From contig NC_135559.1 of assembly GCF_964340395.1 (NCBI RefSeq), positions 5,876,001-5,940,000 of the forward strand: DNA of 64,000 nt. Reading direction: 5' to 3'. Made by a program: the position numbers and the translations under genes. Position 1 is the first letter of the stretch. The number at the start of each line of letters is the position of its first letter. The notes under the pieces were generated by a model that worked only from the letters and a program-made list of their open reading frames with translations, did no database searches and was not told the DNA's origin. Below are positions 34,956 through 51,002 of this stretch, one piece after another. This DNA is from Glandiceps talaboti (taxonomy: Eukaryota > Hemichordata > Enteropneusta > Spengelidae).

Positions 34956-37150
34956 AACACAAAATAGTCACATTTCTACCACTGTATACTTTTGCCTTGT
35001 CGCCGGGCCATACTTCTGATTTGATCATTACCGTTATGTTATTATGGTAGGTAGAGGTAAATAATCTAGCGAATTGATTATCGAGATACTACCAACCCCC
35101 CAGGGAGTTACGCAAACGTTTACACAGTATTTGAGTGACAGCTGTTTGGACGCTTCTAACCTAACATTTCGCCACATACCACATGACAACATACATCAAA
35201 TTTCGCTACCAGATCATCATAATTTACAAAACAATTCACACAGGCACCTCTTCTACATATTTATAATTCATTTTGGGATACATTTAGAGTAAATGCTCGG
35301 GAAATAGCCGTGATTTTGACAGTTTTCTTGGAGCACCCAGGCGATGTTAGGCGTACGAGAGGCTTTGCATAAACGAGCGTCCCTACTGTAATCCTCCTTT
35401 TATAGTCGATACGGGCCTTTCAACTCCATACAAGTCCTAACAACATTCCAGCCATAACAATAAAACACTAAAGTAGAAAATGGAGCATTGAGTATGAAAT
35501 AACCGTTTATGTGGTCAGTCTGTGGTGACCAATACAATCAGCATGGACGGAGACGGAGCGTTTGTCATGTTGTCATTCATTTGACTTTATGAGATTTGAT
35601 TGTAGTGCATAGTGTCGATACTGTACATCATGACGTAATCAAACGCTGTTTTCTATACTTAAACTGGTAGTTATTTGTTACAAACAGACTTAGACCACCA
35701 AACAAAAGACACAGACAAAGAAAATGCCATGCTTTGTGTGTTGTCCCTTTTCACGTGATACGGGGCAAGTACTCGGATAGTGCCTTAGGGGTCTATACAG
35801 TATTTTGAGCTATAGTCCAAATTCGTAATTCCAGCCACAAGACCAGGCTTATAACCCTAATTCAAATTAAAAATCCATTTTTTCCTTCGTTATCTGTCTT
35901 CAGCGAGACGACATGTACATAATTAGAAGACAGGGAATTTTTTTATGAACTGCTACTTTGAGTTCGATATGAAATTACTTAGATCTGAAATAGCTATGAG
36001 GTTGATTTTAAAAACCTACACAGGGGATCGGACCTTCGTCAGGAATCTAAAACACGCGTGCGGATAGTGGATAAGAAGCAAAACGTAAAACAACCCGAAA
36101 GAAATTGGCCAACGCAACTAGCAGAAATGAAACTCTGGAACAGATAATCCAATATCAATATTGATAGTGTCTACTATTGGGTGATTCTTTTTTCTGACGG
36201 CACAGTGACTTGTCATCATTGATGTACTAGTGATTGGAACAGGAATTCGTGAACGGTGAACGGTCTTTGAAAGGGTAAATTACAGAACAGGGAAATTTGA
36301 ATGATATGTGGCGGTATATACAACTACGAACTGTTTGTGATAATTTTGTAAGGCAGTAAAAATAAATGTGTCATGTATTTATGTTTTGTAACAAAACTGG
36401 AAGTTGGGTGCCTCAACAAAATCAACAAAAATGTTTTAAAAAACACTTTAATTGTTAAGAGGGCGAACTACAAGCGCAGCAACAATATATGCAAAAGAAA
36501 TGCCTATGTGTATATAATAGTTTGATACATATCACGTGACCAGGGAACGGATTGGCATTCCTGGAATAGCATCACCATGGTGACGAATTCAGTACTGAGG
36601 AAGACAGATGTCAGGAATCTCATGATGATATATATTGTAAACAAAATTCTTACGGTATTTGTTGATATTAATAAACTGCATTCATTACATTTGTAGTCGG
36701 TGATAATCATCTAACAAACAAGCGTTTGTCGATTCTATTCTGGGGTTTCGCTTCCATATGTTAATCTTATTGACAGTCAACAAATCTATAACAATTATGT
36801 TAAGGAAAAATTCGACCCAAACTGTTCAGCAATTTATCATGACGAATTATTTGACACGACATTAGGCACAAGTTATTATATCGTCGTTGCTATGTGTATT
36901 ATATTCATGTTATAACAACTAAACGATTAATTAAAAATTCAGTCATTTCGACATTATTTTTTTTTCAGTTCTGTTACGTCTCTCAAATAGTTGTTTAGTT
37001 ATCTAAACCTCTCATTGCCAAAAGGCTGCTATATGACGTCATTGGTGGGAATGGAATGTCAACTCCGCATTTCAATTATTTATTTTTTTGGCATTTCAAT
37101 TTTGTTTGGTGACGGGCGATAATATCCTTATGTAGGCTTCCCATATCAGT
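34722..37150. other. Intergenic, no gene seen
   Basis: AT-rich single-copy-looking sequence with one CA microsatellite. No open frame resembles a known protein on either strand. Confidence 0.55.
34884..34951. repeat. (CA)n microsatellite
   Basis: About 34 CA units. Confidence 0.97.
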
Positions 37151-37157
37151 AAAATGC

Positions 37158-38820
<1,663 letters not shown>

Positions 38821-38827
38821 TCTGTAT

Positions 38828-39010
38828 TGCTGTCAGGGGAAACCTGTTGATTCAACAACATCGTGACAAAGCCTTACCCAGTATTTCGTGGTTATTTAGT
38901 GTACATTGTGGTGTCTATGTTCAGCACTGAGTCTGCTGTCAGGTGAAACCTGTTGATTCAACAACAACATTGTGACACAGCCTTACCCTGAGTATTTCAT
39001 GATTATATAG
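38828..39010 (+). repeat. About 106-bp tandem duplication
   Basis: TGCTGTCAGG(G/T)GAAACCTG ... GATTCAACAACA ... GTGACA(A/C)AGCCTTACCC occurs twice, starting at 38828 and 38934. A few substitutions and a 3-base insertion separate the copies. Confidence 0.88.
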
Positions 39011-39965
39011 TTAGATCCTGGATGTATTAAGGGAGATAGATATCATCTTCATGATTGTACTCAGTATGATAACTTGCACTCATCGACCAAATTGTTGGGT
39101 GGAGGGTCTATGCTAAAACCAGCAAACATGGAGATAGGGCCAACAAAGAGAGTGAAAGGAGACTTTTGTGTACATTGTCGTTCAGTATAATGACAGGCTG
39201 AAGATCGATCACGTACACCAAATGTACAGTGACGCGATCGTTGTAGAAACGACAAATGTCTACGGCTGTAAACACCATAATCATGTATAATTTTTTATCA
39301 CGTTGCAATAACACAATTACAATAATTCTGCTTCTACACTCAGACCCGGTAAACGTCCCCAATGAGGTCTGACACAAAACCGGACTACTGGAAGAAAATT
39401 ACCGGTACCCGTGTCCAAAAAATAATGTTAACTTCTTACCTTTATCCAAATACTGTGTGATCCCAATTAAACTTAAGGAAGCCTTGTATTCATACTATAC
39501 ATGACTGTGGTTCTTCGAAAACGTTGGTGTTCCCTTTATCGTGAATCAAATTCCGCTGACAGCCCACCGTTGTAGTTTCTCTCGTCGATAACAAACGCCA
39601 ATACCGTACTCTACTAAACAGAACAGGTTCAGACAATACAAAGGCAATTTTAAGTGGCATGCGCAAGAAGAGCTTTCATCGGATTACGTAATCTCATGAC
39701 GTTATTTCTTTGGTGTGCATGTTGCCAAGACAACATTAGTCATTGTGAAGAGCTTGTCATGGCCCACTCAAAACACTCCCAGATCCTTGAAACAGAGCAA
39801 ATTATTTTCTCTTGTCAACATATGTCCATACTTATATAATATGACACAAGTACTGGTGTATATGTAGTAAGTCTTACAAATTCTCACAATTTATTTATCA
39901 CAATTGAATTATGGAGGAGTGTAAATGAATTATCAGCTTTGGTTTTCAAATGTTATTAAATGTTA
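39011..39965. other. Intergenic, no gene seen
   Basis: Minus-strand frames of 64 and 89 codons overlap at 39061-39377, but both resemble no family and neither has convincing splice context. Confidence 0.45.
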
Positions 39966-39967
39966 TA

Positions 39968-40006
<39 letters not shown>

Positions 40007-40065
40007 TAACTCGGTGAGTATCAATCTGCTAAGACAGTGCTCTATACCGCAGCGGCAGAGCGTAA

Positions 40066-42200
<2,135 letters not shown>

Positions 42201-42201
42201 G

Positions 42202-42313
42202 TAGTCTCCGTTATCCAAACTCTTGCCGTTGAGGGCTCCACCCCCAGCAGACGCCTAGTGGGCCGGGGTGGGGTCTCAACGCCGGGCAAGAGTCTGGGTA
42301 ACCGAGTCTAGAC
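42202..42313. repeat. GC-rich imperfect inverted repeat of about 45-bp arms
   Basis: GTCTCCGTTATCCAAACTC-TTGCC...CCACCCC pairs with GGGGTGGGG...GGCAAGAGTC-TGGGTAACCGAGTC, with a central loop around AGCAGACGCCTAG. Composition (about 60% GC) stands out from the AT-rich flank. Possible MITE or a structured RNA. Confidence 0.65.
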
Positions 42314-42947
42314 CCCATGGCAAGAAAACTGTACTGAGCACTTCGCATGCGCAGCTTCGCAAGCTTGCAGAAATCCATTCCTTGTCTGCTGCAGAGTGAC
42401 ACTTGTTGCTCATCTTTTTTGATTTAGCGAACAAATTCAAAGTAAGATGAAATCAAATAACATACAATAAACGTGTTTTACAGAAAATTAAATGATAATT
42501 AAAAGTTACAGAAAATTAACTTTTTATAAAAGGTTAGTACTTTGGGTATGGACATGTTTCGTAAATGAAATGATTATACATTCAACTGAGTACATAAAGT
42601 GTAACTAAATGCGTCAATTTTAAATATTTCTGCCAAAATATTTCAACTATTTTGGCAAAAGTTTGGCAAAAATCTATTTTGGGTTCAAATGATGGCAAAA
42701 TCCTGATTAGTGCATTGACAATAAAAAGCTTAGCTAACAATGAACATCTCAGGAAAACAAAACAAAACAAAACAAGAAGTTCACATATGTCTGGAATTGA
42801 CGTGATAAGGATAGCGAGGTAAAACAAAAGGGAAACAAGAATGGAGGTTGGGGGGGGGGGTGAAGGGGATAATTATCTATAGAGGTATTTAAGCAATCAA
42901 TAGATGACGGGCCGGGATGAGAGAAAGGACGTGCGTTGCCACGAAAT

Positions 42948-43146
42948 AACGTGATACATCAATAATTGTAAGTTATTAACTGTCACGTGATACGTCAATA
43001 CTTGCAGGTTATTAAATGTCACGTGATACAGTAATACTTGTAAGTTATTAACTGTCACGTGATACGTCAATACTTGCATGTTATTAACTATCACGTGATA
43101 CATCAATACTTGCAGGATATTAACTATCACGTGATACACCAATACT
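42948..43146. repeat. 36-bp minisatellite carrying CACGTG E-boxes
   Basis: CACGTGAT recurs at 42984, 43020, 43056, 43092 and 43128, exactly 36 bases apart, with a degenerate first unit (AACGTGAT) at 42948. Units read TCACGTGATAC-TCAATACTTG then (T/C)A(A/G)GTTATTAACT. Because 36 is a multiple of three, the minus strand stays open as a 12-residue repeat (YHVTVNNLQVLT), which I consider non-coding. Confidence 0.93.
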
Positions 43147-44290
43147 TAAAACTGCTTACATTAGAATGATTTAGTAAGTCACAGTAAATCGAATAAATAA
43201 TTTATGTTTTGGTCAATTTTATAACCATCGTTGATGAAATATTTCCTTTTACATATAATATCACATTTTAATGTGACGATTCTTGAGTAATATTATTAAA
43301 CAAATGAATAAATTATCACGACAAGTGTTATTGATAAGTGTTATTTCGCCGGGTCAAAATTTTTTAGATTTTATTGATACAGGAATTATATTTAGTACTT
43401 TAACAAATGATTTGGTAATAAGTAGGTGACGTAAATATGTATAATTTGAATACAACCGTATTGTTTTTTAATGATATGGTGATTCAAGTATTACTTTCAT
43501 TTGTGAAACATAGATTATAACTTGAGTTCACGAGCCTCTTTTCCACTCATGACGTTATTTCCGATATGTATGATATGACTATATATGCAAATTGGGTATT
43601 GCTAATCTTAATTATTAGTATGACCTTTGCCCTTTCTCTACCGAACCCCTAAAAACCGAACCTTCAAAGACATACATCTGTGCGAATTCGCCTCTAAATG
43701 TTAATTCTATTGCAGCTCCCTGTGAAAAATAAAGATTATTTGAAATTGTAAAATAACTTTTTTAGTCTAATTTTATCTGATAAATTTGGCAAGATTCTTG
43801 GCATGTTTGCTAAATAAAATATATCATATTATTTACTATATACATTGTATTACGCAAGGCAAGTATTAGTTCATATTCGATTTGTTCAATATACTGTAAG
43901 AAACGTTGTGTCGATGTGAGATGGCGCCCCATCACGGCGTACCTTAGAGACTACCTAATTCCTGCATGTTATTGAATTACTATGCATTCGCTGTAAAATT
44001 ATACGTGGGTGATTACATACATTATTTTATGAATAATGGTAACACTGTTACTGGCACAGTGCGTTCGACAATAATCGGCAAAGTTCGACAAAGATCGGCA
44101 AGGCTGCAGCATATTACTGTTTTGTAGTAGTGATTTTAGTTGATTTTAAAAAAGCAACGTCTGACATAAGTAGACCTAGTGATGGTAAATGGACATAAAT
44201 ATAAAGAATTGGCATTGCTGCTGTCACTAAACCATAACAAATACTATACGTACTACAAGTAATGGCACAACTTTTGAGGAGCGATCATTG
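43147..44290. other. Spacer downstream of the zinc-finger gene
   Basis: AT-rich. It holds a third copy of the dispersed repeat (43905-43966), and the zinc-finger 3' UTR probably lies at its right end. TTTATT near 43373 would be a minus-strand AATAAA, about 1 kb after the stop. Confidence 0.45.
43905..43966 (+). repeat. Dispersed repeat family, copy 3
   Basis: GTCGATGTGAGATGGCGCCC then CATCACGGCGTACCTTAGAG and ACTACC align with the second half of the copy at 18262. The middle part (GTTCTGCCCTCACCGGC) is deleted. Confidence 0.7.
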
Positions 44291-44393
44291 CTATGAACAC
44301 TCCATCAATCTCATCGAGGTAGGACGATTGGTAAATTCCTGAGATTCGACATTTCCGAGTTGATTTAGTAAACTTGACGATGACGATTCGATT

Positions 44394-45302
44394 TTAATAA
44401 GAAGACTGATCCGAGGCACGTCTGACTCGATGCAAGAGTATGTACCTTCGAGTAATCGGTATGGCCAATATATCCAATAATTTGTCGAGTTGATAGTGCT
44501 GTTTTTTACGATGTCTCGCAAGATCTCGTTGGGTTGACAGTAGCGTACCACATACCGAACATTTGTATGGATTCTTCCATAATCGTATATCCTGTGACTT
44601 CTTACCACCGTATCCATCGTACTCGGAGTCCCCGTCGGACATATTTATATCTATTTCGTCGCTAGAGGGCGCCATCAGCAAATCTGGCGGGCTTCCAAAG
44701 CTGACAACAGAATCTGTTTCTGTCAAGCTAGGCGGGGATTCTGAACTTGTTTCAAAACGGTCAAGGGCAGACGAATCGCAAGCTTTTATGTGCACTTTTT
44801 TGTGTCTTTCTAAATTACTTTTGTGGCTGGTAGCATAGCCGCATAATTCACAGCTGAATTCTTTTTGTCCGCTGTGTACAGTCAAGTGCCTTTTTAAGAG
44901 AGCTTTTCTGCAAAATATTTTTCCGCACACACCACAATTATAACCGTTTCGATGTTTTGACTGGATATGTTTCCTCAACTCAGCCTTACTGCCAAACTCC
45001 ATCCCACAGCACTCCAACTTTTTCTCACAAACTTCGTGCATGGTACTTATATGTCGTTTTAAATTATTCCGTCTGTTAGTTTCGTATCCACAGTCCGAAC
45101 ATCTGTAAGTCCGACGAGTGACTTGCATCGTATCCAATGAGTGTAACTCTTGCAGTGGAGCCTTGACGTTTGTTGGGAATACTTGCTTAAGATTGGTCAG
45201 TTCTGCACTTGGTGGTGTGATATTGTGTTTGTCGCGATCATCATCCACGCCAATAACCGGTGGTAAGACAGACGATGTCAAGTCGATAGCTTGGTGCAGC
45301 AT
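44394..45302 (-). CDS. C2H2 zinc-finger protein (302 aa)
   Basis: Predicted DNA-binding nuclear protein encoded by one exon. The start is the first Met, with an in-frame TAA nine codons or fewer upstream. A pyrimidine-rich acceptor (CTTTTTTTGATAG) ends at 45326, suggesting a 5' UTR intron. Five fingers: C68/C71/H84/H89, a degenerate second finger with adjacent Cys (LECCGMEF, H112/H117), C123/C126/H139/H143, C151/C154/H167/H171, and a separated fifth, C248/C251/H264/H269. Fingers 3 and 4 are joined by a TGEKP-like linker (HSGQKEF). Between fingers 4 and 5 is a 75-residue acidic, Ser-rich stretch (SSESPPSLTETD, SSDEIDINMSDGDSEYDG). The tail is basic and hydrophobic (ITRRYILLHRVRRA). No KRAB, BTB or ZAD domain is seen in this exon. 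CGYETNRRNNLKRH resembles fingers of many metazoan regulators, so I give no gene name. Confidence 0.9.
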   Translation of the reverse strand: MLHQAIDLTSSVLPPVIGVDDDRDKHNITPPSAELTNLKQVFPTNVKAPLQELHSLDTMQVTRRTYRCSDCGYETNRRNNLKRHISTMHEVCEKKLECCGMEFGSKAELRKHIQSKHRNGYNCGVCGKIFCRKALLKRHLTVHSGQKEFSCELCGYATSHKSNLERHKKVHIKACDSSALDRFETSSESPPSLTETDSVVSFGSPPDLLMAPSSDEIDINMSDGDSEYDGYGGKKSQDIRLWKNPYKCSVCGTLLSTQRDLARHRKKQHYQLDKLLDILAIPITRRYILLHRVRRASDQSSY

Positions 45303-45325
45303 GATGGTGCTATTTTACCAAATAC

Positions 45326-48300
45326 CTATCAAAAAAAGCACAAAGCAAATTTAACAATGGAAACATGAGACATTTGTGTGAGGTGTTTTCTGAATAAACA
45401 ACCGCGTTTACATAGCACCATTTATCAATACTACACACCCTCGACTATATAGGAAGAAAGTTTGTGTTTACCCAGACTCAAAATGTGCCCTACTTCTGAT
45501 AGACCCTCGACATATTCTACACCATATAGCGTCGTCAACATACCAGTCCGTTAGTTGGTGCTCGTCAAACGTGCCAGTGAAAGTACCGTCACCTTGGACT
45601 TCACAGTTGACACGTGACACACTGAACACTTACTATGCACATCACACACACAAGTGAGCAACTTCAAACTACATGTGTAAATCGAGGTGATTTTGCCAGG
45701 ACATTGAGGGAAATCGCCCAATACAATCTCCTAAGTGATGAAATACAGATTTGGTTCGTGAACCACAGAGATAATGGCCGAATTGCTATAATAATTAGAG
45801 GACAGCTTTCGCCTAACCTCAATCGGCTTTTGTTCGATTGTTAATCTTCACAAACAATTTAGAATAAAATCTTTGGGAGGGAGAAACGCGAGTCAACGTT
45901 TTGTCAAACCAGCTGCTTTCTTTCAGCCATATTTTCAGTGTATGATGAATTTGACGCGTGCTATGCTTACAGTTGGAGTCTTGGTCTGTCTGTTGAAGTA
46001 GAAAGATGCTACCGCCATACTTCACGATCTGTCTATCAAGCGTCGCCTGACTTTTAACTAACTCTGCTACATTTCATCGTTTGGCGCCATTACAACAACC
46101 TTGCCAACATCAATTATTACATTTTATTTGCGTGAGCTACTGTGAGTTGATTCACCACCTTAAAAAGATAAAAACATGTAGCAATTGTAGTTAAAGTTTT
46201 GTTGAGTCAGGCGAGGAAGTGTAGCAGTGTCAGCAAAATGTTCTTTATAGCAACATACGATATTCTGTCTCAGGTTCACTGGCTCCTATTGTACTGATCT
46301 GTATTAGTAAAAGGGACATAATCCGTAAAATAGCTGATTCAAAATGGTACTACTGTGTGTGAAATTTTAATCATTTATTACTTACTTTCACCAATTTTAT
46401 TTGTGTTATTTAGATACTATGCATAGTTGGTTCGATGACGTATTTCTTTTACTCTTATTAATATTTTGTCATTGTTCTTAATGAGACAGCTGAGAATTTC
46501 TCATGGTTGCATTGCTTACAGGGTATGCTTGAACTTTTAAGAAACATAATGAAACGCACAGTGACGAGATAGCAAGCCTGAAACATAGCCCTGACAATGA
46601 CATGTTGTTCCAAACACGAACAGAAATACGCAAACTCGTGTTGTCTTTGTTTTGTGTATATTTGCCTACAAATATCGAGAGATACATACACAAAAGAAGC
46701 ATAAAACGAAGAACTCCCATAAATCAAGGTTATCACGCCGTCTTAGAATGTTTACCGATCTGTACTTTCGAAGAACCATAGATATGTTGAAGTCTTTCTA
46801 CCGAACACATAAGTTTGAAATCAGCGATCTGACCCCACGATCAAGTGGCCGCACCCTACCTGGACATCGTCTGATGAATTCTTTCAATATCGTCCTTACA
46901 AGTCTTTGTGAAGCCTGTACAGCATCCATCACTCCAATTCGTATAGTATATAAAGCGAGCTCTATTCACCGTCAGCATTTGACTATTGACAATAGAGTAT
47001 CTCTTGAATAAACCCGCTCCGGACCACTGGTTTGTGTTTTATTGTCAGAAGATACATTTGTTACTATGCACTGTCATTAACGACCTCGGTAAAGCCAGTG
47101 CTCAGGTCAACTCTCAGCTTGGAAAGAATGTAGAATTCTTTTCCCCCTTACTACCGTCAGACACAGGAAGAAAAATGTCAGAGAACTAAATTTTACGATT
47201 GCTGTAGGGAGTATTGTCTTTTGAATACCAACTTTTGGCGCCACAGTATTCAGAAAAGTTTCCTATAATGACTTTAGTTTAAAATGAAGAGAACATTTAT
47301 GAAAAATTTACCGAAAAGTGATATTTTTATAAATTGTGTTGACTGGAACGTTGTTGGTAATTATTTTTTGTTCGAGGTCGAAATCTAATCCTGACAACTA
47401 AGAAACTAATGTTTGTTTTCGTTGTTCTTTTTCATGAGGTCTCACTTCAGTAAGCAATTATATCTACCAAATTTCATATTAATTTTTTTTTTCAAATTTA
47501 TCAGCTACTAAACAAGGTATTTAAAGTTCACATCAAATTAATAACGGCATTTTTTCTTTTCTTAAGTGTGGGCGTTTCTGTCTCTGACATGTTGCTGTAC
47601 GAACTGGCAGTTCTTTCCAATGTAAAAATACAATAAAGGTATTTTGAATCGAGTCAGAAGATGTCTATAACATCACGAATTCGAGTCAAGTGGACATTGT
47701 TCAGAGATATGTTCAGATAGCTATCCCGGCCCATGCTCATCATCGGGAGTCTGAAATTCCTTCAGGCGGTTCGACAATGGTAAGAACGTGTATGGAATAC
47801 AACAACGTTTAAATATATTTAGACAGGTATTAAACTCGCGACCCAGCACAAATAAAAACAGCAGGCTTTAATAAAGAAGTGGTCTACAATTCTCGTTAAA
47901 TGTCTAAGACCGGAGTTTTGTAAATACTGTTTTCAGCCTCTTTTGTTGTAACTTAAAGTTATGATCTCTTTCATTATTTCAAAAACGAATTCATATACTT
48001 TTATGGGGTCGGGGTGGGGTCGGGGTTACACCACCGCGAAGATCGGTGATATTTGGACAACGTTGCCCAAAACTTCTCTGTTAACCTGGTTCTGAAGTAA
48101 CTAATCGATAAATTCGTTTTGTGTACCTTCATAAATGCTGTATATAACCTAAGGTGATCTTAATACTCGAATTCAAATTAACACGACAAAGTATCTCAAG
48201 TGCTGATCGTTTTCCTTATTCTGTGGCTAGAAAGTGTGTTTGTCGTTGTTTTTTTTACTTTACCTGCGTAAAGGTGTCATGATTGCTTGTGAGTGAGGGT

Positions 48301-48600
48301 CATTACGAATGTATTGAGGTCACATAAGGACATCTCAAGAAAAAACACCACACCTAGAAAGCGAACGTGTCCGTAAAACGGTTGGTATTGACACAACGTA
48401 TACACTTAGCAAAACTTGAGTCGGTAGGAACTCTGAACTACTTTCTTGTGTTTTGTGCGCTGCTATGCTATGCAGTGTACCTCAAACTTGTTGGGGAGTT
48501 ACCAAGTTTAAAGACCAGTTTGTCTTGCAGTTGTCGTTGTCAATACAAACACTGAAAAAAATCGAAGACAGCCGATGCCCTACGTGAAAGGAATCACTAT
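45326..48600. other. Upstream region of the zinc-finger gene and spacer
   Basis: The first few hundred bases probably contain its promoter and 5' UTR intron. No other gene is supported; frames at 45635-45844 and 46652-47011 have no family resemblance. A G-quadruplex motif lies at 48005-48025. Confidence 0.45.
48005..48025 (+). other. G-quadruplex motif
   Basis: Four runs of four G with short loops (GGGGTCGGGGTGGGGTCGGGG). Sequences of this form readily make G-quadruplexes. Confidence 0.7.
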
Positions 48601-48608
48601 TTCTGTAC

Positions 48609-48719
48609 TTACACAGCGGGATCACGACCTCAGTGAGAGAATCTGGTAACTCGAACCGATGTACAGCGGCGAGCGTCGTTAGCCACTCCTGACGGACACA
48701 TCGAGAACTTCTCCACCTA
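48609..48719 (-). other. Exon-like segment
   Basis: On the minus strand a possible acceptor (CATTTAG) at about 48720 precedes an open frame with C/G-rich third positions (RQEWLTTLAAVHRFELPD, then SLTEVVIPL). It ends at a strong donor (CTGT|GTAAGTAC). No partner exon or family was identified, so it is only a candidate. Confidence 0.2.
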
Positions 48720-49451
48720 AATGACACGGATGACTTTCGGTCCCGATTCTCTCATATACCAGATGCCGACAATCAGCGTTGCGCTGCCCTCCGTGAAATG
48801 ACGAGTCGTGTCCAATCGGGACGTTTTGATGCAGATACTATTTATAGCTCACTCGTTGTAATCACAAATGCTTACTTCGGGCGTACTGTATGTCTCTTAA
48901 AGCGAGTGTCTATTCACCCCCACAAATAAATGACTCGTCTTTTTGTAGTTTGCGTACCTCCTCGCAAGGTAGGTTCGGGATGGTTGCTCGCCAACAATAG
49001 CTCACGCCAATAAGTGTTGCCCTAGTCGAATTCCTAAGATCGCTATAGCTCCCGAATTGAAAGGCTATAGAATACAATTAAAAGTTTTCAGGTATGCTCG
49101 AATGATGGCACTCAATGATCAGGCGTATGATTTGTGCTATTGTAAGAAGGAGCTAAGAGTTATAATGCAGTGAGGTCACAACGCGACATTCTGTATACGC
49201 ACCGAGGGGTATCGATCACGTGGAGAATTTAACTGTTGTTAAACGTTTTGAAAATAAATTAAACTTCATCTTTTTGGAGTCTACCAGGATTCCTTCATCC
49301 TCTTAGTGATGTTGCACCAGGTGATTAGATTCATTGTTGATTTATAGTCTCGGAAAATTTGCAAGAGATAGGAATAACGTAAGTCTTGGAGAATGGAAAC
49401 GAAGATACATACCCATGGCAACTCATAACAACAGACAATTTAATTAAGAAA

Positions 49452-49919
49452 CAACACCACCACCACTACCACTACCACCACCACCACCACCACCACCACC
49501 ACCACCACCACCACCACCACCACCACCGCCACCACCACCACCACCACCACCACCACCACCACCGCCGCCGCCGCCACCACCACCACCACCACCACCACCA
49601 CCACCACCACCGCCGCCGCCGCCACCACCACCACCACCACCACCACCACCACCACCACCACCACCGCCGCCGCCGCCGCCACCACCACCACCACCGCCGC
49701 CGCCGCCACCACCACCACCACCACCACCACCACCACCACCACCACCACAGCCACCACCACCACCACCGCCACCACCACCACTACCATCGTCGTCGTCGCC
49801 GCCACCGCCACCACCACCACCACCACCACCACCACCACCACCACCACCACCACCACCACCGCCGCCGCCACCACCACCACCACCACCACCACCACCACCA
49901 CCACCACCACCACCACCAC
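49452..49919. repeat. (CCA)n/(CCG)n trinucleotide tract, about 465 bp
   Basis: Nearly continuous CCA units with blocks of CCG. It produces His/Arg, Pro, Val/Ala and Gly frames on both strands, none supported as genes. The minus strand is (GGT)n/(GGC)n, a class known to form quadruplexes. Confidence 0.97.
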
Positions 49920-51000
49920 GATAATTTAGTAGCAATATTGTTATTGAACAAATCACTAGATCCAGTTTACTCAACACCGTCAACAAAATCGGATCATTCT
50001 GTCACACCTAATTAGACACTGAAGAAGGAAAAGTGATTTGTTCAAAACATATCTGTTTCTCAATCAAAAGTGTAAGAGAACTTGTGTACCACTCATCCTT
50101 TGTTTTATCAAATTACGAGTAAATCATACACAGACATAATTTTATGTAAATTACTGTAAAAGTTGATCATTTTGGGATGACAGATTAATGATTTAGGTCA
50201 TGTCATGTATATTTCCCTCAGTAGATGTCAAAGTTAAAGGTCGTGACCTTTCTGATTGTCCTACTTCAACTTTAAGTTACACAACGTGCAGTTTATTGTC
50301 TCATTTTTTGGTCACCTTGATTCATAGTATTGGCTACTGATAGATTTCACATTGTCTGTAAACAGTCTACAAGTTTGACACATACACCGTGTGAAAATAC
50401 ACCTTACGTCCGCATACGCGTATCTGTATAGTAAGCCGAACTTTTAAAATCACGCGAGAAAGCACGCGATGATAGTAGCCTGAGGAAAATAGTAACCCTC
50501 ATCTATCAACATTTGAGACTTGTTGACGAAGAAACAGTGGAATGACTGCATCGTTCCATTTTGTGTAGTTACAGTAGTGAAACTAAATATTTATAGCAAT
50601 AGGTGATCAAACTAGCGTTTCACACAATTCGTCCCAAAATTGTATGGACACTTTTTGACTAACATACACAATATACAAAAAACTTTGAATGATTTACGAC
50701 GAAAGACTTTTCCCCGAGTGAACTCTGGTGTTATACAATAGACCATATCCCTCCAGTGAAATCCAAACACAGACGATGTTCAGAACTTGGGACATTTTAA
50801 GGGTTTGCATAGTGGTTGCCATGCAACTCATCGTGTTTATCAACCAGACATATGAATACCGTACAGTAGCGTGCAGCCACTAACCTTTAACTCGTGTACA
50901 ATCTACTTTATTTACCGTTGTTGAGTTGTTGCTTGTCATATTTCTTATTTTGATAACTCTGGAGAAGCACCTTTTTCCTTCTTCTCGTCCTCCTTATTCT
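49920..51000. other. Intergenic, no gene seen
   Basis: No supported gene. Two short palindromes are present: AAAGGTC-GT-GACCTTT at 50236-50251 and GTTGC-CAT-GCAAC at 50815-50827. Confidence 0.5.
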
Positions 51001-51002
51001 GT

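Noticed and set aside
42897-43142. 81-codon repetitive ORF
   Set aside because: The 36-bp unit length keeps the frame open by arithmetic; the units vary as non-coding DNA.
44291-44617. 108-codon minus-strand ORF
   Set aside because: Overlaps the zinc-finger gene in another frame and has no independent support.
46652-47011. 119-codon ORF
   Set aside because: Overlapped by opposite-strand frames; composition is basic and unspecific, with no family match or splice signals.
49386-50015. 209-codon poly-His and 180-codon poly-Gly frames
   Set aside because: Generated by the (CCA/CCG)n tract on both strands; no splice context or non-repeat protein sequence of note.
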